Assembly (NCBI GenBank): GCA_019914945.1
Contig: CM034111.1
Coordinates: forward strand, 8,367,496-8,431,495
DNA length: 64,000 nucleotides
Reading direction: 5' to 3'
From: Typha latifolia
Lineage: Eukaryota; Streptophyta; Magnoliopsida; Poales; Typhaceae
Shown: positions 22,106-33,692 of the stretch, one piece after another
Layout of the letters: every line of letters starts with the position of its first letter
Position numbering within the stretch: the stretch's first letter is position 1
Translations under genes and position numbers: made by a program
Notes under the pieces: model-generated
What the model was told of the DNA's origin: nothing
The model's input: only the letters and a program-made list of their open reading frames with translations
Database searches by the model: none

Positions 22106-22800
22106 TATATACATTGTTAAAAATTGCAGCATACATTTTGCATGAGCGATGCGTATATATTACATAGGTGATGCGTGTCATCTTTTTTTAAAAATCTTGA
22201 TGCACATATTGTTGAAAATTAGAGCGTACATTTTGCATAAGCAATGCGTATAAATTATATTGGTGATGCGTGATATTTAAAAAAAAAAATTAAAGCGTAT
22301 ATTTTGTATAAGCGATGCGATAAATGACATAGGTAATGCGTGACCTTCTTTTGAAATATCGATGCGCACATCGTTGAAAAATGCAACGTATATTTTGCAT
22401 ATGCGATATATATATATATATTACATAGGTGATGTGTGACATTTTCTTTTTAAATGTCGATGTACACATCGTTAAAAATTGCAACATATATTTTGCATAG
22501 GTGATGCGTATATATTACATAGGTGATGCGTGACATCTTTTTTTAAAAATCTCGAAGCGCATATTGTTGAAAATTAAAGCGTACATTTTTTATAAGCAAT
22601 GCGTATAAATTATATTGGTGATGCATGATGTTTTTAAAAAAAAAATTAGAACGTACATTTTATGTAGGCGATGCGATAAATTACATAGGTGATTCGTGAC
22701 CTTTTTTTGAAATCTCGATATACATATTGTTGAAAATTAGAATATACATTTTGTAAAAGCGATGCGTATAAATTACATAGATGATGCATGACGTTTTTTT
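22106..22800. repeat. Satellite array with 355-bp higher-order repeat
   Basis: The landmark tacataggtg (or a one- to two-base variant) recurs at 22161, 22256, 22326, 22422, 22516, 22611, 22682 and 22774. Spacings are 95, 70, 96, 94, 95, 71 and 92. The pattern repeats every fourth unit (355, 355, 356 and 352 bases), so two higher-order copies of four variant units are present, one unit being about 25 bases shorter. Other shared words are gatgcgtata, acattttgcat and T-rich runs. The array begins directly at the LTR end of element F. It has no coding content. Confidence 0.85.
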
Positions 22801-24149
22801 AGGATATAAATTTCTTGGGATTGTTAGGGCTAAATTAATAACAGAAGTCTGAAATTGTAATTTAATAATGCTGCAAATTAGAAAACTAAAAGCTTTTTGC
22901 TGCACAGCCTAAGACCAATAATAATAACTCCAAAGCCTCAAGCCCGTAAGACCGGAAATGGAAAGAAAAGAAATTACGATGGTACGGTAATCCTAGCACT
23001 AGTCCACTGAGTGGGGTTCCCATCTCTCTGTTGTCACGCTTGACCCGTGCCGTCGCCGGCCACCCTGGCCTTCTCTCTCTCCTTCCTCGCCCACCCCCCA
23101 CCCCCCACCCCCCATTGTCTGCGACTCTCTTTCCCTCACTGTCGCTGTCGCTGTCGCTGCCGACGTCGCCGCTATTGTCGTTGTCGTCGCCCGCAACCGC
23201 AGCTGCAGCAGTCATCCCCGCAGTCTTGGCCATCGGCGTTGCAGCCGCAGCCATCGTCGCTGGTCTACCCACATGTTCTATAGTAGGTAGCTTCTCTCCC
23301 TTATCTCTCTCCCTAACACTTTCTTTTCGTTTTCCCCACTACTCTCGCTCTCCTGGTTACTTCCTTTCTTCTCTGTTCTTTGGTTTCGGGGCTTTTGAAC
23401 AACCACATGGACCGCAGTCCTCGGATTCGGTTGCCCTTCTGCAACCCAGTTGTTGATCCCTCTTAAAATATTTGTATCTTGGAAATACTTCTACAAATGC
23501 AAAAAATCTCGTATAATGTCATATCAAAATTGCTAATCATTCGTGATGTTATTAGCAGTCTTATTAGTAGCATCTGTGCTATAAGCTATTTAACCTCCAC
23601 ATTATTGTTAGCAACTATTCTTGCCATAATCATCACCCTTTATTTATTACCGTATTGGCGTTCCTATAATGTTATAGTTTGTAATCATGCTACTCTTATT
23701 TCGATCAGCGTAATTTATTCACTTTTCCTTCATCCATTAGGCCTTGATTTAGAATATGTTAAGATAATAGATAAGTATGCTTTGTTAAGAGTATAAATTT
23801 TCTCGCACAGACTACATAAATAACAATTAGCACTTCCTTCATGTTAATCCGTAGAAATCAAGTTATGCATGTTTGGGTGAACTCATTTTGCTTATGATTT
23901 TGTGCGCTACACATGGCTTATCATTTAGCACACTGCCATTATAGTTAGTAAGTCATGGTTTGTATTTATTAATATATGGATACCTTATAACTAATGCTAT
24001 GTTCATATACTTGTAAGTGAAACCTATAAACCCACGTTCAGAGACTCCTATTTAAGTATAGCCTCACTGTATCATACTAACATTGAGCTAGACAGTTGTT
24101 GATATTATCAATAAAATAAATTATCATCTGAATTATTATCAAGCTCTAG
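22801..24149. other. Unassigned region with GC/CT-rich island
   Basis: 22980-23290 is GC-rich and low in complexity (cgctgtcgctgtcgctg), flanked by CT-rich sequence to about 23400, then AT-rich sequence. Frames are open on both strands (plus 23031-23456, minus 23272-22886), as low-complexity GC-rich DNA often allows, and neither shows a domain I recognise. It could be a first exon with upstream promoter of a host gene, or the CT-rich part of another long LTR; the L1 LTRs have a similar composition. I cannot decide. Confidence 0.4.
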
Positions 24150-26640
24150 CGTATCATCATCCTTGTCATCTGTTTTCTCATCCGACTGGTATCTAGAGAA
24201 GTAAAAAGAGTGCTATTAGTAGTAGCTTGAGCAACTCTACTGCTTCTCTTTGATGTTAAATGCTCTTCAGCTCCTGAAAGCTTCGTCACCATCTCCTAAA
24301 TTAATCCTTCGCCTGGGACATTATCCGACCAATTAATTGCATTATTTCTCTCTTTTGAAGCCACATGATCCTTCTCTTTTGCTATCTTTTGATCATTCAT
24401 TCTTACATTAAATTGTATGTAAACTAGATCATTCAACCATTTTACTTTCAATCTATTTCTTTTCTTTGAATGAATTTGAAATCAAAGATCAAATTAATAT
24501 GACAATAAATTCATTAGTTAGAATTTAGAATTGACAATTTAATCAATATAATGATATATTACCCATTTAAATGAGCTCCAATTTTTTTCACATCCTAAGG
24601 AGCTACTTATTAAATTAAGAATCTTAATCGCCATGTTTTTCAAGTAAGGGGTATTGGCTCTATATACATTCCATCAATAAGCTAAAAATTATAAAAATTA
24701 GAAAGTAACTTAGTAACATACATAAGAGTAAAAGACATATTTTACTATATATGTTAAATTGTTAATTACTAACTCGGTTGAATTCATCATTATTAATTTT
24801 TCTTGCTAATCTTGCTAATGGCCTCCCAAAATTCCTACTGGCATCCTTATATACTTTTGTCTCCATATTTGTAGCATATACTTGAATAGACTGATCTGGG
24901 TAAAAGTTCTAACAACTAAGGAAATCATCCATTTTTTTAAATCGCTCTTTATTTTATCATGATCTCTATAAAAGTAGTATGAATTTAAGTAATATGCAGC
25001 AGTGTAGAGATGTGTATTGAGCTTTTAATTTGTGTAGTGGTTAATTACATCGAGAAAAGGCTTGGAAGAAATCTTATTATTACTGAAAATATTCTTTATT
25101 TCTTTCTTAGCATCTTTCAATCCACCATATATAAATTTTATTGGTGGCTTTCTTTCACCATTAACAACTCAAAGCAAGGGAGTGAAAATTTTAGTTGTTA
25201 ATGCCATTTGCCTCTAAAATTAGTTATTGAGAATAATAGAATAAGATCTCTTTTCTTTAGTAACTTTTACCATTTGCATGCTAAATATTCATTAGAAATA
25301 AACATAATTCTTAATTTTTCTTTCTTCTCCAAAAGACTCTACAATATAAGAAAAGAAGCAGCAAATCTTGTAAACCTGAGTCTCACTATCTCTCCTTTTC
25401 GTCTGAATTGATGCATTATTCTTAATTTCCTATTGTTATGGATTGAAGTACTGGTTGATCCCGATCCGTATCGCCAAAATGGATTGATCGATATGGTCGA
25501 TCACCAATCTGAATCATTCGAAACAGAAGGTTGATACAATCGATACGACCGATATGTATTATTTTTTCGAGCACCCGATCTCGATTTTTAGAATCGATAC
25601 TTAGAACCTTGCTTATTATGTCCATAAATGAAGACTGTGATTTTCCTCTCATGTTTATTTGCACTTTTAATTCTTTTTTTTTAATCCTCTCTACTATTAA
25701 ATCTATACGATTAGTGGCACAAGACGTCCAATATATGCAGGGATATCTTTCTTTTAGCAACCGTGCAGCTGCTAATTAGCAGCAGCATTATCAGTCACAA
25801 CTTTAAGAACATTCTTCTCTTACACTTCCTTGATACCATCGACAACAATATCATGGATTTATTCGTCTGTATATGCATCTTTAGAGTAGTCAACAAAATG
25901 TAGAAAATTAAACCCTAACTCACAATTGACACATAAATTCATAATGCTTCTTCCTTTTCGATTTGTCCAAGCGTCAATTATAATTGAGCAGCCATCTTTT
26001 CCATGCAATCTTATGATTCTCCACATTATCATTTGTTTTAACTATTTGCTTCTTTAAAAATGGCCCACACAACTCATGTATAGATACCCGCTTATACCCT
26101 AGGCTATACTAACCAACTACTTCCATCAATATATGAAATGCTTTGCAGCGACATTAAAGGAGATGCCACATTTGTAAACACAGTGAGTTATGTAGTTGTT
26201 CATTTTGTCTCTTTCTTCTTTTACAAAAATATCTTTTATATTTGTTTGTTCCATCTTTCCTAATTCTCTAATTGCAACTTCTGGATCAATAGAGGTAAAT
26301 TTATTCATTGGATCTCTACTCCTTGGTCTTGTATTTCCAACATCTAAAATTTCTAAATACTTCTTCTCTCTTGTTTTCTTCTTAATTTTCTTCTAATTCT
26401 CCTCTAGATGATCCTCAATATTTGTTTTGCCTCATCACTAGCTTTTGGACAAGACACAACATCACTTATAATACAAGCAATATGCTTCTTGAATTTACTA
26501 ATTTTTTCCCTAGTGACCTTTCTACAAAATCTACATTTTATTGTGTTAATATCATTCTTATTAGTAAGGTAACCATATTTCCACCTTATATTAGTGGAGT
26601 TAGTAGGTACAAAATATTTAGATGATATTGACCCAGTCAC
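24150..26640 (-). pseudogene. hAT-superfamily transposase relic (BED finger, DUF659, dimerisation domain)
   Basis: Minus-strand pieces in order: BED-type zinc finger (26640-26404, RWKYGYL then CRFCRKV and HIACI); a linker (26308-26126); DUF659 catalytic part at about 26000-25800 (IIIDAWTNRKGRSIMNL, KVVTDNAAA, with stops); ERYPCIYWTSCATNRIDL at 25760-25620; TRFAASFLILQSLLEKKEKL at about 25390-25310; and the C-terminal dimerisation motif SSSLGCEKNWSSFKW near 24600-24560, followed by HSKKRNRLKVKWLNDLVY at about 24460-24410. The block before HSKK is interrupted by an intron-like stretch starting GT. Many stops make it non-functional. Terminal inverted repeats were not located. Confidence 0.85.
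25437..25611. mobile_element. MITE, probably hAT type (175 bp), inside the hAT relic
   Basis: It interrupts the transposase just after its SSFMDIIS segment. The right terminus (reverse complement CAAGGTTCTAAGTATCG) pairs imperfectly with the left terminus (tatggattgaagtactgg). Flanking 8-mers are cctattgt (25429-25436) and cttattat (25612-25619), six of eight identical, in line with the 8-bp target duplication of hAT elements. Inside are palindromic gatcgatat and cgatacg words. Boundaries are uncertain by a few bases. Confidence 0.6.
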
Positions 26641-28084
26641 AGACGATGTTTGAGAGGAGTTAGTGGTTATATTTGATTATCTGTATGTAAAATTGGGCCC
26701 ATTGGGCAATTGACAAATTAATTAGCATTTAGCATTTAATTCACAAACTATAATTCATTATTTTACAAACTAATTAGCAATGAATTCTTTGACAGTGAAA
26801 AAAACAAAATTGGGTCCATTGGGCAATTCACAAACTAATTAGCAAGTAATTCACAAACAAACAAACTACATTTCAATGATTTCATAATTTAATTACTTAA
26901 TTAGCAATTAATTCCTTTGACCTGTAACATAAGTGCATAACAAATGAACAGTAATTACTAATTAGAAAAAAATTTAGGACAGTGAAAGAGAATTGATTCC
27001 TCAAAGCAGGAAGGCATGCTTGCTACCGAGAGTGAAAGGGAAGAAGAGAGAGCAAGGAAGCTATCCTACTATAGCAAGGAAGAAAGAGAAGGGAACGTAG
27101 CCTACTGTAGCAGGGAAGCATGTCGGCTTAGAAGAAGAAAAAACTGAGTGAAAGGGAAGGAGAAGAAGAAAGAGAGGAAGAAACAGATATGTTACTTGCC
27201 ACTGTTGTTACTGCTTGCCACCACCGCTCCAGAGAGGAGGACCGAAAAAGAGGAGCAGTTGAGTTAGAGTTAGGACAGATTGAGTGAGGAAGAGGCAGAT
27301 TGATTATTTATTTATTTATTCACCTATTTATTAGCCCGACCAGTTAGCTCAACCCATATTACCTAACCCGCTTTAAGGGATTGTATTCCAGAATGAGAAG
27401 AAAGTTATTTCTGAAGTAAACAGAGGCTTAAGTAAATTGCTTTCTATTAGTAGTGCATCTTCACTAGGTTGTGATTAATAGCTATTTGACTTTTGTTTTA
27501 TACACGAACTCCTTGTGTCATTTGGTAATATGCTCTTATTCATCTTATACATGCACGTATACCCTCATTCATATGTTTTGCTGCACATTAGTCCACTCCA
27601 TTGAGCAAATTAATTGCGAAGAATGACGGTACCCGAGAGGTCCCCCAAGGCAAGGTGTGGAGACATGCACTAATAGTGCTATTATTATTACTATTATTAG
27701 GTCCTATGTCTAAAGTTCTATTATGTGGATCTCAGACAATCTGGTCACCTGTTTGCCAGGAGCTGACGATATTATTGCCTAGTGGTTCTCTCTCACTGGG
27801 ATATGTTTTGGGGTGTGTTAGCATTGAGAGCGCCTTAAAAGAGATGTGCTTGACATGAGATTATGTTGAACACCATACTTCATGAAGTTTGTGAATGTGG
27901 ATGATACTTTGCTCTCTACTGTTGCTACATATTCTAGAATGACATCAATGTAAGTGGAGTGTCGGAAGACCTTAGAGCCAATCATGTTGGATGGTCTATT
28001 GTAGCTTGTGCGGGCTATACTGTTTGGCGGGCAGTTAGCTTTTATCATTCTACTGTATGTTCTGATTTTTATGTCATATTTATT
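26641..28084. other. Unassigned region upstream of element B
   Basis: 26690-26960 has repeated words (acaaactaattagcaa and aattgggcccattgggcaatt variants) that could be subterminal repeats of the hAT relic. 27000-27200 is purine-rich. 27601-28080 is of normal composition with short open frames on both strands, and I recognise no family in it. Confidence 0.4.
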
Positions 28085-30346
28085 TGTCAGAATCAGAAAA
28101 AAAAATTTGGGGGGTTGAGAGAGGAGGGTGCATGTGCTCTGCACGTGCAGCCCTTCCCCTCTCCCTCTCTGGCATGCGACGAGGAGCAAAAAAAAAGGAT
28201 TTTATCTAATCCGAATCAGATTAGATTTGATCCTCTCTTAATCTATAAATTAAACCCTAAATTTTTCTCTCCCCTTAATCCCCTCAGCCCCCTCTTCCTC
28301 CTCTATTCTTCCTCTCCTTCATTTTCTTTTTTTTCTCACCGTCGGAGTCGTCGCTGTGGAATCGAATCGCCGGAGAGCCGCCTGAGCAATCAAAGACCAC
28401 CATACGACTCGTTGGTAAGCCTTCTCCCACCCATAAATTTTAATTAAAGTTTAATAGGGTAAATTGAAAATACCTAATTTGGGATTTCGGCTTCACCGGT
28501 GAATCAGGTCGGTCGACGGTTTCGGGTCACAACCGCATCGTCACCGGAAGCTTCGTGTTCCAAGCCCGGTGTCGGTAATGTCTTCTAGGGAGCCCTTGTT
28601 GCTCCAAACGACATCGGCCTCGGCGTCGGCCATCGGTGGTGAGTTCTCCTCCACCTCGAGAGGACGACGAAGTAAAGAGAGAGAGAGAGAGAGAGAGAGA
28701 GAGCCGAGAGGTTGAGGGTGGTCGTGAACCGCCGCCGGCAAGGTCGCCGGCGGTCACTCCCTCCCTCAACCCTTCTCTTCCTCGCGTCAGTCGCAAGAAG
28801 AGAAGGGGTTTGGGTGGGGCTCGGGTTTAACCCGAGCCAACCCTTTTCTTTTAAGTTTTTGGTTCGGGTTCGGGTTGGATTTCGGATCCAAAGACCCGAC
28901 CCGAACCACTTATTTGGGTGGGCTGCGGGTTAGCCTGAGCCCAAACCACTTACCCAGCCCGATTAGTCCCGATTAGTTCTTTTTTTGAATTGGGCCGGGC
29001 CAGCCGTAGCCTAGCCCAATCCAATGGGTAAATTAAACCCATTTTAGTTCTTTTTAGTTTTTAAAATTTAAAAATATTGATATTATTCAAATTAAAATGT
29101 TTATTATTATTTATTATTTAAGGTGGTGATTTTTAGTACGTGAGCTAGAGATTTGAGATTTCGGTTGTCTTGCCTAGACTCAGGTGAGTGGATTCACTCA
29201 CATATTTATTTTATTATATTTCGTACCTGTCAGACCATGTAAATTTTCTGTGTGCAAATTATTTATTTCACCCTTACATGCAAGAAAATTTAATTGTTAC
29301 AATTTCTGTGTGCAAATCTATTTATTTCATCCGTTCGTGCAAAATTAAATTCTTATATTTTCTGTCATTATACTCAGTGCATTACCATACTTTGTCCAAA
29401 TATTAAATTTAGTGAAAAGAAAAATGAGACTAGTATTGGTACGACTTAGAGAACAGTCCCGGTATAAATCGTTTGCGATTTTCTGTGGTGACTCAAGTCT
29501 ATCTGAAAGTCCAGGGGAACAGTCCTAGGATGAATGAATAACGTGGTGACTTTCTTATGTGACTAGCGGGGTTAGGGAACAGTCCTAGGATGAATAAGAA
29601 ATTTCCTAGGTGACTCTAATTTCTCTCAACGGTTAGAGGAAAAGACAGAGTGTGTTGATCACATGGTGATACCATCTGATGACCCTAATCGGATCAGTTA
29701 TGAAGAAAAGTCCCGAGCGTCATCTCGAGGTGACTTCTAGTTGATGTGGATCCACAGGGTTTAGACCCATTGAGACATATGACAATATAAATATTGAAAA
29801 GATGTTAATATGTTGAAACCGTGCAAGGTTACAAGTTGTGACTCTCTCTATTATTATCATTGTTATTATTTAAATAGCATGCCTATTGCATATTGTTATG
29901 GATATTATTGCTTATAGTTTAATTTTATTCAGCTTTAATATGATTTAAAATTTATTTGGTTTTCAAGTGGATTCCACTCACTGAGCTATAGTTGTTGGCT
30001 TATGGATTCTTTTTTTTTGTATTTATTTATCTATTTCAGGTAATAGTCAGCGGGGCGACTGAGCGAGATGTACCCGGACTCCACCTCCACTTAGGATTCA
30101 CCTATTTATTTTTTCGCTCTTTTGGATTTTATGCTTTAGATTAGAAGATTTATTTATTTCGTTAGAGACTCAAAAACAATAATATTATTTTATGTTTATT
30201 GCAATTAGTATAAAATTTAATAAAGCAGATATTCATTTTATTTATGTATTTGCCATCGTACTCGTAGAAAGTATTATTAAGGCTTCGTGTATCTCAAGCA
30301 TATGGAGATGCATGGCCGGTCATAATTCCTATTTCGGGTCGTGACA
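28085..30346 (+). repeat. 5' LTR of element B, family L4 (about 2.26 kb)
   Basis: The end is exact (GGGTCGTGACA, then AAAGT and the primer-binding site). The start is placed at TGTCAGAATC because it mirrors the terminus; the other LTR is missing, so this is inferred. It holds a GA repeat at about 28674-28703, a GC-rich leader, several copies of a ~60-bp motif with gaacagtccyrgg (29440-29720), and CACTCACTGAGC near 29970. The 3' part matches the minus-strand LTR at 42433-43338. Confidence 0.72.
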
Positions 30347-30350
30347 AAGT

Positions 30351-30363
30351 TGGTATCAGAGCC
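30351..30363 (+). other. Primer-binding site of element B
   Basis: TGGTATCAGAGCC, four bases after the LTR end. Confidence 0.9.
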
Positions 30364-30496
30364 TAAAATTTTGTTATTCTAAATCACCCTTAGAGTTGTG
30401 TGGAGGTCCGGCGGCATAAGCTCAGGTTCGGTATGAAATTTTTAGTATATTCAGTAAAATTATTTTTATCTCATTTATAAATCTTGAAGGGGCAAT

Positions 30497-31670
30497 ATGT
30501 ATATGCATCGTCGTCGACGAGAAGCTACGGCCCGAGTTTATTTCCGGGCCCGGAGTAGGGAGCAAGAGTCAGCTCCTGCTCAAGCGCCAGCTCTTGCACC
30601 CACTGCTATTTCTGGTTCGGGATCGGAAACTGCTTCTACCCAAACTCCTACTCCTATCCAGACTCTTGCCTTCCTGCTACTCATATAGTGGTATCAGTGC
30701 TTCAGACCCTTCTTCAGGCCATTGGAGGACAGTCATCGCAGACTCCGGCTATATTAGAGTCAAGGCCCCTTAGTCTAGATAGGGGTACAGTGTTTGAAAT
30801 TTTTTTGAAGGCATCTCCACCTGCCTTTAGAGGGACTACTAATCCGATTGAAGCTGAGACATGGCTATTGCGAATCGAAAAGATATTGCGAGTATTGGAT
30901 TGTTCAGAGGATCAAAAGGTTACTTTGACGACCTATATGTTTGAGGATCGGGCAGAGCATTGGTGGTAGATGATTGAGCGCCAATCTGACTTGGGGAAAC
31001 TTTAAGAGGATTTTCTTCGAGAAGTACTATCCTCGGGCCTTAAAGAAAAAGAAACATGATGAGTTCTTTGAGCTGAGACAGGGAGGCATGTCTATGGTGG
31101 ACTTTGAGGCGAGGTTCACTGAGCTGTTACGATTTGTTCCACATATAGCAGCGAGCGAGGAAGAGAATGTTAGCTTCTTTTAGGATAAGCTGCGGCCAGC
31201 CATCAGAGATAGGATATCACTATTCTAGTGTCAGACACTTCCAAAAATGGTGTCTAAGGCACTTCTCGCCGAGAGAAACATTGGGGAGCTTCGTCAAGAA
31301 CAAGAACAACAGTATCCACAGAAGAAGCTGAGGTACCAGGAGCAAAACAGAGAAAGTGGTCAGTCGTTTGGACAGCCCTTGAGGGCCGGGAGTGGACCAA
31401 ACCCTTATGGGGGAGGTCCCAAACAGAGTCAGCTTAAAAATTGTACGAGGTGTGGACGCCCCCATTCGTCTAGTGTTGGGTGCAATGGAGTACCCCGAAG
31501 TTGCTACAACTGTGGAAGACCGGGCCACTTGGCGAGAGATTACAGAGCACCACGTGGGGGATGGCGTCCGACTTCTCAGTAGGATCAACAGCATCGACTG
31601 TCCCAGTCTGGCACAGCGAACAATAGGCCTCCAGCGAGTAGCGGAAATCTAGGAGCGAGGCTAGAGAATA
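30497..31670 (+). pseudogene. Tekay-like gag, element B
   Basis: ATG at 30497 (MYMHRRRREATARVYF), a Pro/Ala/Thr-rich N-terminus, then capsid pieces at 30688-30969 (FLKASPPAFRGTTNPIEAE) and 30974-31183 (FFEKYYPRALKKKK, FEARFTELLRFVPH). 31247-31582 has a Gln-rich linker and the knuckle CYNCGRPGHLARDY, in which the final Cys of CCHC is Tyr. Stops at 30688, 30969, 31183 and 31228 and a frameshift near 30970 break it. Confidence 0.82.
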
Positions 31671-31687
31671 AAGGAAGAATTTATACT

Positions 31688-32620
31688 TTGACGCAGGAAG
31701 AGGCTGAGCACTCACCATCCATGGTGCAAGGTACATTATCTATTTCTTCCATACCAGCTAAAGTCCTTATAGATTCTGGAGCCTCACACTCTTTTAGTTC
31801 ACCTGATTTTCTTTCCTTATTACCTATTGCACCTAAGATTATGGAATCATATTTAGCAGTGACTACACCCATAGGGAGGACCATACTTTTAAATCTTATT
31901 TGCAGATCTTGTTTAGTAGAGATAGATGATCAGAAACTTTCAGTAGATCTTATTTGTCTAGACATGCATGATTTTGATGTTATACTGGGTATGGATTGGT
32001 TATCTGCACATCATGCAATAGTAGATTGTAGAATGAAAAAGGTTACATTTTCTATCCCGGAGAAGGCAGAATTTTTCTTCCAGGGTGAGTGGAAGATTCC
32101 TACGACCAGTATTATCTCAGCACTTCAAGCAAATCGATTAATGAAGAAAGGATGCCCAAGTTTTTTGGCATCGGTAGTGGGCGTGGAGCGTGCAGAGCAG
32201 GAGATTCATGAACTTCAAGTGGTAAATGAACTTCTAGATGTTTTTCCCGAAGATCTACCTAGTCTTCCACCTGATAGAGAGATAGATTTCACCATAGATC
32301 TGCTCCCTGGCACTGAACCAATATTAAAGGCACCCTACAGGATGGCACTAGCAGAACTTAGAGAACTGCAGACCCAACTTCAAGAGTTGCTGGATTTGGA
32401 TTTTATTCGTCCGAGTGTATCACCCTGGGGAGCACCAGTTTTGTTTGTAAAGAAGAAAGATGGATCGATGCGTCTTTGCATTAATTATCGAAAGTTAAAT
32501 AAAGTCACTGTGAAGAACATGTATACACTACCCCGGATCGATGATCTTTTTGATCAACTGCAAGACTCTCAGGTCTTCTCAAAAATTGATTTGAGATCTA
32601 GTTATCACCAATTGATTTGA
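31688..32620 (+). pseudogene. Gypsy protease and RT N-terminus, element B
   Basis: One clean 310-codon frame, the longest element frame in the window. It carries the intact retropepsin motif [12 protein letters not shown] (about residues 23-34), the second protease half with [11 protein letters not shown], the pre-RT linker ([17 protein letters not shown]) and RT fingers ([20 protein letters not shown], then [11 protein letters not shown]). It ends before the YxDD box because the element is broken at 32620. The start codon is not the true polyprotein start; the frame would be continuous with gag in an intact copy. A 26-bp duplication lies at the break. Confidence 0.88.
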
Positions 32621-32639
32621 CATCTAGTTATCACTAATA

Positions 32640-33169
32640 ACCCACATGACTAGACGAATACAAGGACGTCAGGGATTAGCCACCTTGATGATAGGATGTC
32701 GGAAGCATGGTGGATTGTTACGATCCGACAACAAGAGTCAAGTCGGTTAGGTTAAGTTGAGTCGAGCAAGTCGAGTCTAGTTTGTTATTTTTAATTTTAA
32801 ATTAAAATGGATATTCTGTGAATTTAAGTCTAATAGAGCGAGCTGGATCTGGCTCACTATAACTCTTAATTTTAGAACCCCTACCAAGCTACCAAACTCT
32901 AATCTACACCTCCCCTCACGAGCCACCCTACCCTACGGCTGACCTCCACCATCCCACGGCCGTCCGCCACCTTCCAACAACTACCGCAACGTCAATATTC
33001 TTGTTTCACCCCTGTTTCGATCTTCCCTCACCCTTTTGGCCATAACTTCTTGCTTGATCTCCAAATCCACTCAAACTAAAGCCAAAAGAACCTTAACATG
33101 TGAGGCTACCACCCATAAAATTTTAATAATTTTCCTATGGACGAATTGTTTCAGATCTTGTTCGTAACA
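32640..33169 (+). repeat. 3' end of another gypsy with LTR 32716-33169
   Basis: 32640-32715 is a short internal tail with the purine-rich tract gtcggaagcatggtgg, followed by TGTTACGATCCGAC at 32716. The likely LTR end is TCGTAACA (33162-33169), the inverted complement of the start. The 454-bp LTR is unlike L1-L4. No target duplication is visible (tggat and gtgtg). Confidence 0.6.
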
Positions 33170-33692
33170 GTGTGTCCCCTGTGACATTCATATTGATCCA
33201 GTCCTACTGTTTCTTGATACTCCAAGTCATTTCGATAAAGCCAAATATTACAAGATTCAAGGATAAGTTTCACACCACTACCCTCAAGCAAAGGTTTCAC
33301 ACCTAAGTTTTTCTGATGATAAGACTTGTCCTTGGTGACTTTGAGCAATGGACTAGGACTTTCTTCATACTACCCTAGCCTGTTGGGCTCTTATCGTTCC
33401 TAGTCACTTCAGTCAAGCCAAGTATCGTCATGCTTAGGGATTGGTTTCACTCCTTCATTCTCAAACTAGGGTTTCACACTCAAATCTTCCTAATGTCACA
33501 ACTTGTCATTAGTTGCAGAAAGGGCACTGATTATGGGGACGAGAAAAGAAGTCTACAGGGATATGACAGTGGTGGATGAGGTTTTGCGGCTACAAGCAAG
33601 CAATGGTAGGTGAGGGAGTTCAGGGAAAATGGCGTTGGTGGTGGTGGAGCGCGACACTGGCGGTGCCGACATCAGTGAAGAGCGATGCTGGA
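33170..33692. other. Unassigned stretch with a two-copy degenerate repeat
   Basis: Text starting gtcatttcgataaagcc (33226) recurs diverged as gtcacttcagtcaagcc (33403), a 177-base offset. The words ggtttcacac and ctcaaatcttcctaatg also resemble the LTR scrap at 41441-41760. No gene is seen. Confidence 0.45.

Larger units (their letters stand above)
28085..32620 (+). mobile_element. Tekay/Del-like Ty3/gypsy element B, truncated in RT
   Basis: LTR 28085-30346, primer-binding site 30351-30363, gag 30497-31670, protease and RT start 31688-32620. The sequence ends abruptly in RT after the segment [11 protein letters not shown], and an unrelated gypsy 3' end follows. The LTR end GGGTCGTGACA and the gag motif ARFTELLRFVPH are typical of Tekay/Del chromoviruses. 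Confidence 0.82.

Noticed and set aside
23479..23796. 105-codon frame with hydrophobic stretches
   Set aside because: AT-rich, no recognised family, no supporting context; it could be chance.
27601..28189. Open frames on both strands (85 and 123 codons)
   Set aside because: No family recognised, and the two strands overlap; I could not support either as a gene.
28527..28933. Arg/Gly/Ser-rich frames near the GA repeat
   Set aside because: They lie within the L4 LTR and its GA microsatellite; not coding.
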